Shown here piece by piece: positions 42,195-51,339 of a stretch of 64,000 bases of DNA. Position 1 is the stretch's first letter. The number at the start of each line of letters is the position of its first letter. The position numbers and the translations under genes were made by a program. The notes under the pieces were generated by a model. That model saw nothing but the letters and a program-made list of their open reading frames with translations. It had not been told where the DNA came from and did no database searches. Source of the stretch: Halobacillus_B rhizosphaerae (GTDB lineage Bacteria > Bacillota > Bacilli > Bacillales > Halobacillaceae); the NCBI RefSeq assembly GCF_046719735.1, contig NZ_JAUTWQ010000001.1, forward strand, positions 496,001 through 560,000, read 5' to 3'.

Positions 42195-43451
42195 ATGGAG
42201 GAAATACAAAAAGCTGTCCGTCAAATGGAAGACCATAAGACGGAAGATGCTATTCATACATTGCAGCAATACTTGCCGGAAGCGGATGAAGAAGAGCGGT
42301 TTACTATAGCCGAGCTGTATATTCAATGGGGGATGCTTGAAGAAGCAAAAATGGTCCTTCATGAATTAATTCAGCGCTATCCTAAAGAGCAGGAACTGAA
42401 AGTCATGATGGCAGAGATTCATATTGATTTAGGTGAAGATGATGAAGCGATCGAGTTATTAAATGAATTTGGTCCGGAAGATGAAGACTATTTGCAAGCA
42501 CTTATTCAGTTAGCAGATTTATACCAGGCACAAGGACTTTTTGAAGTAGCTGAACAAAAGCTTCTTGAAGCCAAACAAGCGGAGCCCAATGAAGCAGTGA
42601 TCGATTTTGCTTTAGGCGAATTGTCATTTTCCAACGGAGAATACAACAAAAGTATCCCATTTTATGAAAATGCTATGCATCATCAGCCGATCATTGCGGA
42701 TATCGAGGTTGCGGCCCGCCTGGCAGAAGCTTATGCAGCGACGGGGGCGTTTGAAGAGTCGATAGAATATTTCCAGAAAGTCGAAGAAGAAAACCCGGAT
42801 GTATTGTTCCGATATGGTTTCGTAGCTTTCCAGGCATTAAGAAATGATATTGCCATTCATGTCTGGGAGAACCTTATTGATAAAGATCCCTACTTCCATT
42901 CCGTTTATCCACACTTAGCCAAAGCTTATGAGGCGGAAGGTATGCCTGCCCAGGCGTTGGAAATGGCAAATCAGGGTCTTGCTAAAGATGAATTTAATAA
43001 AGAGCTTTATCATTTGGCAGGTACTCTTTCTCATCATCAAGGGAATAAAGAGGAAGGTTATCGCTTAATGAGAGAAGCTGTCGCCCTTGATCCAGGATAT
43101 AAAGAAGCTGTTCTGTTTCTTATCGAAAATTATAAGAAAGATGAGGACTACGAAGCTATTGCAGAACTCATTCAACAGTTGATTGCCCTCGGAGAAGAGG
43201 ATCCCAATTACTTATGGGAGCTTGCGAATGCCTATGAAGAATTAGAAGACTTTAAAGAAGCTTATGAGCACTATAAGAATGCTTATCCTTCTCTTAAAGA
43301 CGATAGTGATTTCCTTAAAGAATATGGCTACTTCCTAGTGGAGGAAGGACACATGAAAGAAGCTAAACAGATTTTTAATGAATATCTCGCTATTGATCCT
43401 ACAGATACTGTAATTGAAGATTTCGTTGCTCGTTTAGAGGAAGAAGATTGA
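42195..43451 (+). CDS. ypiA: Tetratricopeptide-repeat protein YpiA
   Basis: A 418-residue, very acidic protein built of about ten TPR-like repeats (for example 'AEIHIDLGEDDEAIELLNEFG', 'ELANAYEELEDFKEAYEHY'). No membrane segment is seen. TPR scaffolds mediate protein contacts; YpiA is a neighbour of YpiB/ReoY, which controls MurA stability, but a joint role is inference. ATG 42195 follows AGAAAGGATG. Confidence 0.9.
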   Translation: MEEIQKAVRQMEDHKTEDAIHTLQQYLPEADEEERFTIAELYIQWGMLEEAKMVLHELIQRYPKEQELKVMMAEIHIDLGEDDEAIELLNEFGPEDEDYLQALIQLADLYQAQGLFEVAEQKLLEAKQAEPNEAVIDFALGELSFSNGEYNKSIPFYENAMHHQPIIADIEVAARLAEAYAATGAFEESIEYFQKVEEENPDVLFRYGFVAFQALRNDIAIHVWENLIDKDPYFHSVYPHLAKAYEAEGMPAQALEMANQGLAKDEFNKELYHLAGTLSHHQGNKEEGYRLMREAVALDPGYKEAVLFLIENYKKDEDYEAIAELIQQLIALGEEDPNYLWELANAYEELEDFKEAYEHYKNAYPSLKDDSDFLKEYGYFLVEEGHMKEAKQIFNEYLAIDPTDTVIEDFVARLEEED

Positions 43452-43481
43452 GCTGAATAATACGGCGCAGGAGGGGCGCAT

Positions 43482-44042
43482 ATGCACACACCTATTTCCA
43501 TTGATGAAAAGAAAGATTTTGTCCGCTGGTTTCTCAATCACTATCAATTAAAGAAAAGGGAAAGTGTTTGGATTCTTAACTATTTAATGAATCATGAAAC
43601 CTTATTGTCTTGTGTCCATTTCGTTCAGGAAGTTAAGTTCTGCCCACGAGGTATGGAAATTAGTGCCCAGGGTGTCTCGGATCCTCCGTTTCGGTTTTAT
43701 AAAGGACAAGTGATGACTAATGACGCGGAAAAATCTTTTCACGACCTTAGAATGAATCAAAAGGAAGCCGTATATATTCAAATGAATTTTGAAAAGTCGC
43801 AGTTATGCTCAAAGTACGCCCTGGTGCTGGAGGAAAATCCATTTCTTCCAAAAGATTATTATTTGAATGATCGTGACAAGAATGAGGCAGGAAGATTTCT
43901 TTCTCACAGTCTGCTTCAGCATAGAAAGAAACAGCTGGAACAGAAGATTGACTCCGCACTTATAACTGGTGATCGCGATTCCTTCAGACACCTCTGTGAA
44001 AATTTGAATCAGGTAAATCAGGAATTGAAAACATTTATGTAG
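43482..44042 (+). CDS. ypiB: YpiB (ReoY), UPF0302 family regulator of MurA turnover
   Basis: A 186-residue UPF0302 protein ('EKKDFVRWFLNHYQLKKRESVWILNYL'), with a C-terminal IDEAL-like segment ('IDSALITGDRDSFRHLCENLN'). Its Listeria orthologue ReoY is needed for ClpCP-dependent degradation of MurA, the first enzyme of peptidoglycan synthesis. GGAGGGG precedes ATG 43482. It lies 30 bases after ypiA. Confidence 0.9.
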   Translation: MHTPISIDEKKDFVRWFLNHYQLKKRESVWILNYLMNHETLLSCVHFVQEVKFCPRGMEISAQGVSDPPFRFYKGQVMTNDAEKSFHDLRMNQKEAVYIQMNFEKSQLCSKYALVLEENPFLPKDYYLNDRDKNEAGRFLSHSLLQHRKKQLEQKIDSALITGDRDSFRHLCENLNQVNQELKTFM

Positions 44043-44044
44043 CA

Positions 44045-44078
44045 AGTCAAGGGACGTTAAGCTCCCTTGACTTTTCTT
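44045..44078 (+). terminator. Terminator of ypiB
   Basis: AGTCAAGGGA (44045-44054) pairs with TCCCTTGACT (44063-44072), then T-rich sequence. Confidence 0.9.
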
Positions 44079-44130
44079 TTTTTAGATTTTTAGTACAATT
44101 AATACAATAGTGAAAGGAGGGAAATACTAA

Positions 44131-44586
44131 ATGCAATGGACAAAAAGTGATGTCATTCAATATCTTCCGGAAAAGAGTTATGTAGATACGCTGCTGATTC
44201 CATTAATTCCGTTTAATCCAGCCGCAGAAGAACAAATGGTCCATCAAGCATTTCAGCGTGAACTTAATCAGATATTTATGAATGTTATTGAAAAAGAGTT
44301 CCGAGGAAGGATTTTTCTGTCACCAGATTACTATTATTTACATGGCGGGATTGAAGAAGAATTAGAGAGAGTAAACGAATGGGTGGACCGTTTCTCAGAA
44401 CAGCCCTATCAATACATATTCTTATTCACCTTTGATCCGAAATGGAAGAAGATTGAACGGGAATTAAATGGAAATCTTATCTGGATTCCGGGTATGAAAG
44501 ATGGAAACATCCAATCAACGGAAATTCAATCCTTCGTTAAAGAACAGGCAGACCAAATCACTGAATTAATTCAGGGATATTGGTAA
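44131..44586 (+). CDS. ypiF: YpiF, DUF2487 family protein
   Basis: A 151-residue soluble protein ('MQWTKSDVIQYLPEKSYVDT') found directly before qcrABC in Bacillaceae. GAAAGGAGGG gives it a strong start. It is separated from qcrA by a promoter region, so it is not necessarily in that operon. The function is unknown. Confidence 0.85.
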   Translation: MQWTKSDVIQYLPEKSYVDTLLIPLIPFNPAAEEQMVHQAFQRELNQIFMNVIEKEFRGRIFLSPDYYYLHGGIEEELERVNEWVDRFSEQPYQYIFLFTFDPKWKKIERELNGNLIWIPGMKDGNIQSTEIQSFVKEQADQITELIQGYW

Positions 44587-44619
44587 GAATGAAATCTTAA
44601 GAGTTGCTTCCAGATTTTA

Positions 44620-44648
44620 TTGACCAAGCCCTGAGATTGCGCTATCAT
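44620..44648 (+). promoter_or_regulatory. Sigma-A promoter of qcrABC
   Basis: TTGACC (44620-44625), a 17-base spacer, and TATCAT (44643-44648), each five of six to consensus. Confidence 0.6.
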
Positions 44649-44718
44649 GAGAATGTCCTAGTAAACTGTGTGTACTACTTCCATGTCCAATGGATAACTG
44701 CATAGAGGGGGGAAAAGA

Positions 44719-45234
44719 ATGAGCGATAGAAAACGAGTATCCCGCCGCCAATTTTTAAACTACACGCTGACAGGTGTAGGAGGTTTTATGGCTGCTGGTA
44801 TGCTTGCACCGATGGTAAGATTTGCGATCGATCCTCTGCTTGAACCGACGGAAAAAGGTACATATCACTCCGTAGTTTCAGTTGATGAACTTACGAATGA
44901 GCCGCAGCGATTTGAGTGGAAGGTCGATCAGGTTGATGCATGGTATGAGTCTCAAGTGCAAAAGACTGCCTGGGTGTACAAAGATGAAAACGGTGACATA
45001 GTACCGCTATCACCTATTTGTACTCATCTAGGCTGTACAGTGGATTGGGCATCTGATAAATCCCATCCGCATCAGTTCCATTGTCCTTGTCATGGAGGAC
45101 GCTATACAAAAGCAGGTGTGAACATCCAAGGTACACCGCCAACAGCACCACTAGCCTTATATGAACACAAGGTTAAGGATGGCATGCTATATCTTGGGGA
45201 TGCAATACCTAGAGAGCCTAGAAAGGGGGCGTAA
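44719..45234 (+). CDS. qcrA: Menaquinol-cytochrome c reductase Rieske subunit
   Basis: A 171-residue iron-sulfur subunit of the bc complex. A twin-arginine signal/anchor (SRRQFLN followed by a hydrophobic helix) leads to a Rieske domain with CTHLGC and CPCHGG, which bind the 2Fe-2S cluster through two Cys and two His. It passes electrons from menaquinol to cytochrome c on the outer face of the membrane. AGAGGGGGG precedes ATG 44719. Confidence 0.96.
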   Translation: MSDRKRVSRRQFLNYTLTGVGGFMAAGMLAPMVRFAIDPLLEPTEKGTYHSVVSVDELTNEPQRFEWKVDQVDAWYESQVQKTAWVYKDENGDIVPLSPICTHLGCTVDWASDKSHPHQFHCPCHGGRYTKAGVNIQGTPPTAPLALYEHKVKDGMLYLGDAIPREPRKGA

Positions 45235-45237
45235 TTC

Positions 45238-45912
45238 ATGCTTCAGAAAATTTATGACTGGGTGGATGAGCGCGTGGATGTTACCCCGTTATGGCGTGAT
45301 ATCGCTGATCACGAGGTGCCTGAACATGTTAACCCCGCCCACCACTTTTCCGCATTCGTCTATTGTTTTGGCGGATTGACTTTCTTTATTACTGTAATCC
45401 AGATTTTATCTGGGATGTTCCTAACCATGTATTATGTACCAGATATCGAGAATGCCTGGAAATCCGTTTACTATTTGCAGAAAGAAGTAGCATATGGTCA
45501 AATCGTCCGTGGCATGCACCACTGGGGAGCAAGTTTAGTGATCGTAATGTTATTTCTACATACATTACGGGTTTTCTTCCAGGGAGCTTACAAGAAACCT
45601 CGTGAGCTTAACTGGGTTGTAGGTGTGCTTTTGTTTTTCGTAATGCTGGGACTAGGGTTTACTGGCTACCTGCTTCCGTGGGATAACAAAGCTTATTTTG
45701 CGACTCAAGTTGGTCTCGAAATAGCAGGGGCTGCTCCATTTATAGGAGACGGCATTCGAACTCTGTTAGCGGGAGACCCTTCAATTGTAGGAGCGCAAAC
45801 GTTAACTCGATTCTTTGCAATACATGTATTCTTCTTGCCGGGAGCCTTATTTGCATTAATGGCTGTTCACTTTATATTAATTCGTAAACAGGGAATTTCC
45901 GGTCCACTATAA
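45238..45912 (+). CDS. qcrB: Menaquinol-cytochrome c reductase cytochrome b subunit
   Basis: A 224-residue b6-type cytochrome with four membrane helices. Haem-ligand histidines lie in GMHHWGASL, LFLHTLR, FFAIHVF and AVHFILIR. Cys43 (FVYCFGG) corresponds to the covalent haem ci attachment site of B. subtilis QcrB. It lies 3 bases after qcrA. Confidence 0.96.
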   Translation: MLQKIYDWVDERVDVTPLWRDIADHEVPEHVNPAHHFSAFVYCFGGLTFFITVIQILSGMFLTMYYVPDIENAWKSVYYLQKEVAYGQIVRGMHHWGASLVIVMLFLHTLRVFFQGAYKKPRELNWVVGVLLFFVMLGLGFTGYLLPWDNKAYFATQVGLEIAGAAPFIGDGIRTLLAGDPSIVGAQTLTRFFAIHVFFLPGALFALMAVHFILIRKQGISGPL

Positions 45913-45942
45913 TTCCAATGGGAACAAAAAGGAGGGAAAGCT

Positions 45943-46845
45943 GTGCATAGGGGAAAAGGTATGAAGTTCGTCGGTGATTCCAGAATCAGCGCCGATCAAA
46001 AACCCAATTTACCTAAAGACTATTCAGAATACCCTGGACGTACGGAAGCGTTTTGGCCAAACTTCCTTCTTAAAGAATGGCTGGTTGGTGCCGTGTTTTT
46101 AATCGGATTTTTAATCCTTACGGCTGCTCACCCGGCTGCGCTTGAGCAGCAGGCTGACCCGACAAACGCAGGGTATATACCGTTACCTGACTGGTATTTC
46201 TTATTTTTATACCAATTTTTGAAATATCAATATGCGGGGGGCTCTTACATTGTCATAGGAGCCGTGGTTGTACCGGGTCTGGCATTTGGAGCTTTACTAC
46301 TTGCACCATTCCTTGACCGCGGTCCAGACAGACACCCGCTGAAACGTCCTATTACTGTAACTTTGATGATGCTTGCGTTTATTGCTACCTTCTGGCTGAC
46401 ACTTGAAGCTGCACACCACGCAGACTTCGCATCCCGTGCAGAGAAGTACGGAGTGAACGTCGAAGCGGTAGAGTCTGATATTGATAAAGAAGCTCCTGGA
46501 TATAAAATTTATAAAGATAATGGCTGTATAAATTGCCATGGGGATTCTTTACAAGGTCAGGGAAATTATCCTTCTTTAGTAGCTACTGAGAAATCAGTAG
46601 ATGAAATTAAAGACATTGCTAAAAATGGGATAGGCGAAATGCCTTCTGGGGTTTTTAAAGGTTCTGACAAAGAACTGAAGCAGCTAGCTGAATTTGTATC
46701 AGGCGCTGGTGGCGGCGGTGATTCTAAATCCTCTGCTTCCGGTGAGAAAGATTCCAAAGGTGGGGAAGGTCCTGCCCCGGGGTCTGACGAAAGCTCTAAA
46801 TCAGAAAGCGGGTCCGATAAATCGGATAAGAGTTCTGAAGAATAA
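45943..46845 (+). CDS. qcrC: Menaquinol-cytochrome c reductase b/c subunit
   Basis: A 300-residue fusion of subunit IV (three helices; 'PLPDWYFLFLYQFLKY') to a cytochrome c domain with CINCHG near 195 and the methionine ligand in GEMPSG. After the cytochrome domain ends (about 255), a 45-residue tail of Gly, Ser, Asp, Glu and Lys follows, absent from the roughly 255-residue B. subtilis protein. The tail would face the cell wall. GTG 45943 follows GGAGGG. Confidence 0.94.
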   Translation: MHRGKGMKFVGDSRISADQKPNLPKDYSEYPGRTEAFWPNFLLKEWLVGAVFLIGFLILTAAHPAALEQQADPTNAGYIPLPDWYFLFLYQFLKYQYAGGSYIVIGAVVVPGLAFGALLLAPFLDRGPDRHPLKRPITVTLMMLAFIATFWLTLEAAHHADFASRAEKYGVNVEAVESDIDKEAPGYKIYKDNGCINCHGDSLQGQGNYPSLVATEKSVDEIKDIAKNGIGEMPSGVFKGSDKELKQLAEFVSGAGGGGDSKSSASGEKDSKGGEGPAPGSDESSKSESGSDKSDKSSEE

Positions 46846-46861
46846 AAACATAGGTGAATCT

Positions 46862-46888
46862 AACCGCGCTCCTTTTGAGCGCGGTTTA
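46862..46888 (+). terminator. Terminator of qcrABC
   Basis: AACCGCGCT (46862-46870) pairs with AGCGCGGTT (46878-46886). The T-run is short, so it may only attenuate transcription into ypjA. Confidence 0.7.
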
Positions 46889-46910
46889 TCTATTCCAGGA
46901 GGCCGGAAAT

Positions 46911-47498
46911 ATGAAACAAGCTCTATCCTACATATTAACTGATCGAACTTTTCTCATCTTATTATTTATTGTTAATTTACTTGGAACCATATACGGATAC
47001 TATTGGTATGGATATCAGCTCTCCATGACGGATCCTATCTTTCTAATATTTGTCCCTGATAGTCCTACAGCAAGTTTATTTTTTACAATCTTTTTGGGTT
47101 TTTTCATTTTCAAAAAGAACGCCCCTTACATAGAGGCACTCGCGATCATGACATTATTCAAATACGGGGTGTGGGCTGTGGTCATGAACGGGTTGACTTT
47201 AGTAGAGATTGGCCATCTTCCGTGGACAGGATATATGCTCGTTATTTCTCACGGTGCCATGGCAATTCAAGGGCTCCTTTATGCTCCTTATTATAAAATT
47301 AAGCTGAGGCACATTATGGTGGCAGCGATCTGGACGGTGCATAATGATATTATTGATTATGTGTTCGGGCAGATGCCTATTTATCCGGCATTGATAGAAC
47401 ACATGAAAGTCATTGGCTATTTTACTTTCTGGCTGAGCATTGCAGCGATCTGGATTACTTATTTGACGACACGGCCCAATCAAAACGAGACGGTCTAA
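46911..47498 (+). CDS. ypjA: Membrane protein YpjA (DUF1405)
   Basis: A 195-residue protein with about six membrane helices ('TFLILLFIVNLLGTIYGYYWYG'). ATG 46911 follows AGGAGG at 8 bases. An upstream GTG at 46854 would overlap the qcrABC terminator and is rejected. It belongs to the DUF1405 family, always near qcr genes; the function is unknown. Confidence 0.88.
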   Translation: MKQALSYILTDRTFLILLFIVNLLGTIYGYYWYGYQLSMTDPIFLIFVPDSPTASLFFTIFLGFFIFKKNAPYIEALAIMTLFKYGVWAVVMNGLTLVEIGHLPWTGYMLVISHGAMAIQGLLYAPYYKIKLRHIMVAAIWTVHNDIIDYVFGQMPIYPALIEHMKVIGYFTFWLSIAAIWITYLTTRPNQNETV

Positions 47499-47556
47499 TT
47501 CCTGCTTTTCTCTCATAGACTTTCCATAAGACAGAAGGCGAGGGGAGAGAAGCGCA

Positions 47557-48270
47557 TTGGGACGGGCTGTCTTACTTACTATGGTAACCGTTGTGTTTTT
47601 GCTCATGCCGCTTATTACTTATGGACAAATGGCTAGCAAGCAGGCTGAATGGGATTCCTTTACTACTCAATATCGTTATTTAATAAATGATGGAAAGTTT
47701 GAGCTCGCGGAAAGGATGCTGAATAATCGGCTGCCAGAAATGGAACAATATATAGAAACACTTCCAAATCTGCAGCAAAAAGAATGGAAGATATTAGTTC
47801 AGCCACTGCTTAACCAGTCTGGAAATACGATTGTAAAACCGGCGGATGCGGAACCATTTCTTTTTTATATGGAAACCATCAGTATGGATAATCCTGAAGC
47901 TGCTTTAAATAGTCAGTTAAACGACTGGAGTGAAAGGATTAGCAAACATGAGATGAACAGTGAACAGCTACTGTCAGTATGGAATGTTTATGAGCCTGCC
48001 ATTCAAGTATTCTATTCCAGGCAAGGTGTCTCACAGCTTTCACGGCATATAGATGAATGGCAGAAACAAGAGGCGGGAGAAAAGGAACAAGTTATCGAAT
48101 CGTTACAGAAGCTGACGGCAGAACATCCCCTGGCACTTTCCAATGATGCCTTTATCATGACTGCTATGATCATCGGGTGTTCCATCCTTTTAACTCTCTC
48201 CTATGTAGGACTTCGAAAGTTCAAAGCAGAAAAGTCAGAAATTACTGTAAGGAGAAAATCTAATAGTTGA
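47557..48270 (+). CDS. ypjB: Sporulation protein YpjB
   Basis: A 237-residue membrane-anchored protein. A signal peptide (about 1-23) is followed by an extracytoplasmic helical domain and a C-terminal membrane helix ('AFIMTAMIIGCSILLTLSYVG'). It matches YpjB, linked to sporulation in B. subtilis. TTG 47557 is the start, 8 bases after AGGGGAGAG. Biochemical role unknown. Confidence 0.85.
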   Translation: MGRAVLLTMVTVVFLLMPLITYGQMASKQAEWDSFTTQYRYLINDGKFELAERMLNNRLPEMEQYIETLPNLQQKEWKILVQPLLNQSGNTIVKPADAEPFLFYMETISMDNPEAALNSQLNDWSERISKHEMNSEQLLSVWNVYEPAIQVFYSRQGVSQLSRHIDEWQKQEAGEKEQVIESLQKLTAEHPLALSNDAFIMTAMIIGCSILLTLSYVGLRKFKAEKSEITVRRKSNS

Positions 48271-48340
48271 TTTTTAGCTTCGTTTTGAATAAAATTAATT
48301 TAAGAATTGAACATACATCCAAGACGGAGGAATGACCATC

Positions 48341-49015
48341 ATGAGCTTTATTTTATATTTTGCTCTAATTTTAATCATCCCGCTCTGGGCGCAGTCAAAG
48401 GTCAAGAGTACGTTTAAAAAATATTCAAAAGTTCCTACCTCTTCTGCTATGAGCGGAGCAGAGGTGGCAAGAAAGATTTTAAATGAAAATGGACTATTTA
48501 ATGTGGGTGTGGAAGAAGTGAAAGGGACGTTATCAGATCATTATGATCCTCGTTCAAAAGTCGTTCGTCTTTCTACAGGTAACTTTCACGGCCGTTCAGC
48601 TGCAGGAGCGGCAGTTGCTGCCCACGAGGTTGGACATGCGATCCAGGATGCTCAGGAATATGCTTTTCTGCGTTTCAGAAGTGCTCTAGTTCCCGTGGCG
48701 AGTTTTGGATCAAATATATCGATCTTTTTAATTATCGGAGGGATGCTGCTCCAAATGACAGGACTTGCCCTTGCAGGCATCGTTTTCTTTGCAGCAGCAG
48801 TGCTGTTCCAGCTCGTGACCCTGCCTGTTGAATTTGATGCATCAAGCCGGGCGATGGATCAGCTGGTTTCTACCGGAATCATTCGCAATGACGAAGAGCG
48901 CAAGACCAAGAAAGTATTAAATGCTGCTGCTATGACCTACGTTGCCGGCGCACTGGTAGCCGTAGCTGAATTACTAAGATTCGTATTTATATTTGTCGGT
49001 ATGGGCGAAGATTAA
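48341..49015 (+). CDS. YugP-type zinc metallopeptidase
   Basis: A 224-residue membrane metalloprotease. The zincin motif AAHEVGHAIQ is near residue 90, and the third ligand is probably in PVEFDASSRA. Four hydrophobic segments are present. It corresponds to YugP, which lies elsewhere in B. subtilis. ATG 48341 is preferred because CGGAGG (48325-48330) is too close to ATG 48332. The substrate is unknown. Confidence 0.86.
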   Translation: MSFILYFALILIIPLWAQSKVKSTFKKYSKVPTSSAMSGAEVARKILNENGLFNVGVEEVKGTLSDHYDPRSKVVRLSTGNFHGRSAAGAAVAAHEVGHAIQDAQEYAFLRFRSALVPVASFGSNISIFLIIGGMLLQMTGLALAGIVFFAAAVLFQLVTLPVEFDASSRAMDQLVSTGIIRNDEERKTKKVLNAAAMTYVAGALVAVAELLRFVFIFVGMGED

Positions 49016-49023
49016 AATGCCAA

Positions 49024-49060
49024 AAAACCCTCGATTCCTTGCGAATCGAGGGTTTTATTT
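49024..49060. terminator. Bidirectional terminator
   Basis: AAACCCTCGATTC pairs with GAATCGAGGGTTT around a 5-base loop, between the convergent yugP-like gene and ypjC. Confidence 0.9.
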
Positions 49061-49158
49061 AGTTTAGGGAACTAGACAATTATTTGGATGAGAACGAGGA
49101 ACGGTCCTCGCCGCTTGTCTTATCCTAGTCGGATCTCCCAGAGCGCTGCCGTTTTCGT

Positions 49159-50037
49159 TTAGTCTTCAATCGGATTTTTATTTTCATCGAGAGTGAAGCC
49201 TTCGCCGATGACGTCATGTACGTGGCTGACGGCAACAAACGCATGTGGATCGATACTATTTATGATCGTTTTTAATCGCACGATTTCATTCTTCGCGATC
49301 ACACAGTAGAGAACATCACGACTGTCGCCAGAGAAAGAACCGCGTCCTTGTAAAACGGTAACTCCCCGGTCCATCTCTTTCATAATCTGCTTGGAAAGTA
49401 ATTCACTTTTTTCAGATATAATAGTAGTTCCTCGAGCCGCGTAAGCCCCTTCTTGAATAAAATCAATGACCCTTGCCCCTACAAATACGGCGACGAGAGT
49501 ATACATCCCTTTAATAGGATTTAAGTAAGTAATGATAGACACGAAAATGACTACAGCATCAAATGTAAACATGGCACGGCCCATGCTCCAGCCTAAATAC
49601 TTGTAGAGCAGACGAGCGATAATATCTACTCCACCTGTGGTTCCGCCATATCTGAAAATAATCCCTAAGCCAACCCCGATAAATACACCAGCAAATAAGG
49701 CGGCAAGAGTTAAATCATTCGCCAAGTCAATTTGAATCATGTATTTTTGAGATAGGTGGATAAAGAGAGAGACGGCAAGGATTCCAATAAGTGAGTAAAA
49801 GAACGTATTCCGGCCGAGTATTTTCCAGCCTACGATTAGTACTGGTATGTTTAGGACAATATTCATAATAGCGGGATCCCAATGAAATAAGTACAATAAT
49901 AGCAGGGTTATTCCCGTAAACCCGCCTTCTCCTAATTCATTTTGAATATTAAAGTGCACGAGTCCAAATGAAAAAATGGCGGAACCTATAATAATTCCGA
50001 TAATGTTTTTAAATTTTAAACCATAGAATTTCATCAT
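49159..50037 (-). CDS. ypjC: YitT-family membrane protein YpjC
   Basis: A 292-residue protein. Five or more membrane helices (YitT/DUF161 family, with GEGGFTGITLLLLY and RYGGTTGGVDIIARLL) are followed by a cytoplasmic DUF2179 domain from about 210 ('GVTVLQGRGSFSGDSRDVLYCVI'). The start is at GGAGGTGAGC-ATG on the minus strand; a second in-frame ATG follows. It is the only minus-strand gene between qcrA and dnaD. Transported substrate unknown. Confidence 0.88.
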   Translation of the reverse strand: MMKFYGLKFKNIIGIIIGSAIFSFGLVHFNIQNELGEGGFTGITLLLLYLFHWDPAIMNIVLNIPVLIVGWKILGRNTFFYSLIGILAVSLFIHLSQKYMIQIDLANDLTLAALFAGVFIGVGLGIIFRYGGTTGGVDIIARLLYKYLGWSMGRAMFTFDAVVIFVSIITYLNPIKGMYTLVAVFVGARVIDFIQEGAYAARGTTIISEKSELLSKQIMKEMDRGVTVLQGRGSFSGDSRDVLYCVIAKNEIVRLKTIINSIDPHAFVAVSHVHDVIGEGFTLDENKNPIED

Positions 50038-50187
50038 GCTCACCTCCAATTAGTTGCAACGCTTTTCATTATAGTGAATTCAGTGAAAACCGGCAATGAA
50101 TAGTTTTCTAAACTAAAAAATTTGTCAAATCGTCACCTTTTGGCTACCATTTAAAGAGACATAAACGCAGGGTAAAGGAGGCAGTCC

Positions 50188-50538
50188 ATGAATTATCGTA
50201 CTCAAGAAATACAGAAAAGAGTCGATGACTACATATCCCAATTTAAAGAAGGTTATTTCTCCCCTTTAAGTCTTCAAGCAAGATTAACAGAAGAGGTAGG
50301 AGAATTAGCACGGGAAATCAACCATAGATATGGGGAAAAACCAAAGAAGCCCACAGAAGAGAATAAGGCTCTTTCCGAAGAGATGGGCGACGTTATATTT
50401 GTTCTTACATGCTTTGCAAATTCTTTGGATATAGATCTTTCAGATGCTTTTGAACAATCCATGAGTAAAATTGAAACGAGAGACCGGGACCGGTGGACTC
50501 GAAAAGATGAAAGGACGGATACCCATGAATCAAATTAA
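50188..50538 (+). CDS. ypjD: MazG-type nucleotide pyrophosphohydrolase YpjD
   Basis: A 116-residue all-alpha NTP pyrophosphatase. It has the magnesium-binding pattern LTEEVGELAREIN and EEMGDVIFVLTCFA. It probably removes non-canonical nucleotides. AAAGGAGG precedes ATG 50188. Its end overlaps dapB by 14 bases. Confidence 0.92.
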   Translation: MNYRTQEIQKRVDDYISQFKEGYFSPLSLQARLTEEVGELAREINHRYGEKPKKPTEENKALSEEMGDVIFVLTCFANSLDIDLSDAFEQSMSKIETRDRDRWTRKDERTDTHESN

Positions 50539-51325
50539 AGTGATCGTTGCTGGCCCTCGAGGGAGAATGGGACAAGAAGCTTTGAGAATGATTGAAAAAG
50601 AAGAAGGTTTTGAGCTGGTCGGATGTATTGATCGAAAACATGATGGAGCATTAGTAAGGGACATCGAAGGACTGCCTAATTTAGAAGCCCTAATTTATAC
50701 GGACGCAGAAGCCTGCCTTCGTGATGTTGGTGCAGATGTACTTGTAGACCTTACTACGCCAGATTACGCTTATAAGCACACGAAATTGGCTTTAGAGAAT
50801 GGTGTACGTCCGGTAGTGGGTACAACAGGATACACGAAGGAACAATTAGATGAAGTGACTCAGCTTGCGGAAGACAAACAATTAGGGGCTGTGATTGCGC
50901 CGAATTTCGCAGTGGGGGCCGTACTCATGATGCAATTTTCGAAGTGGGCAGCAAAACACTTTCCTGATGTGGAAATTATTGAGAAGCATCATGATCAGAA
51001 ACTTGATGCTCCTTCAGGTACAGCAGCAAAAACAGCAGAATTAATTCAAGAAGTAAGAGAACCTCATCACCAGGGGCATCCAGAAGAGAAAGAAACGATT
51101 CAAGGAGCAAGAGGGGCAGATGTGGACGGCATTAAAATTCACAGCATGCGCCTGCCAGGCTTAGTTGCCCACCAGGAAGTTGTCTTTGGCGGTCTAGGAC
51201 AGACCTTGACCATTAAACATGACTCGCACCACCGTGAATCATTTATGACTGGAGTTAAGTTAGCTGCTGAACAAGTCATGAACCTGGATACTCTTGTGTA
51301 CGGTCTGGAACACTTACTTGACTGA
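50525..51325 (+). CDS. dapB: 4-hydroxy-tetrahydrodipicolinate reductase
   Basis: A 266-residue enzyme of lysine, diaminopimelate and dipicolinate precursors. It has the NAD fold VIVAGPRGRMGQEAL, the HHDQKLDAPSGTA catalytic signature and HSMRLPGLVAHQ. ATG 50525 lies within ypjD after GAAAGGACGG. mgsA follows by 14 bases. Confidence 0.96.
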   Translation: MNQIKVIVAGPRGRMGQEALRMIEKEEGFELVGCIDRKHDGALVRDIEGLPNLEALIYTDAEACLRDVGADVLVDLTTPDYAYKHTKLALENGVRPVVGTTGYTKEQLDEVTQLAEDKQLGAVIAPNFAVGAVLMMQFSKWAAKHFPDVEIIEKHHDQKLDAPSGTAAKTAELIQEVREPHHQGHPEEKETIQGARGADVDGIKIHSMRLPGLVAHQEVVFGGLGQTLTIKHDSHHRESFMTGVKLAAEQVMNLDTLVYGLEHLLD

Positions 51326-51339
51326 AGGAGGAGACACGA

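Noticed and set aside
44067..44108. TTGACT plus TACAAT as a ypiF promoter
   Set aside because: The TTGACT is part of the ypiB terminator stem and the spacing to either TACAAT is wrong.
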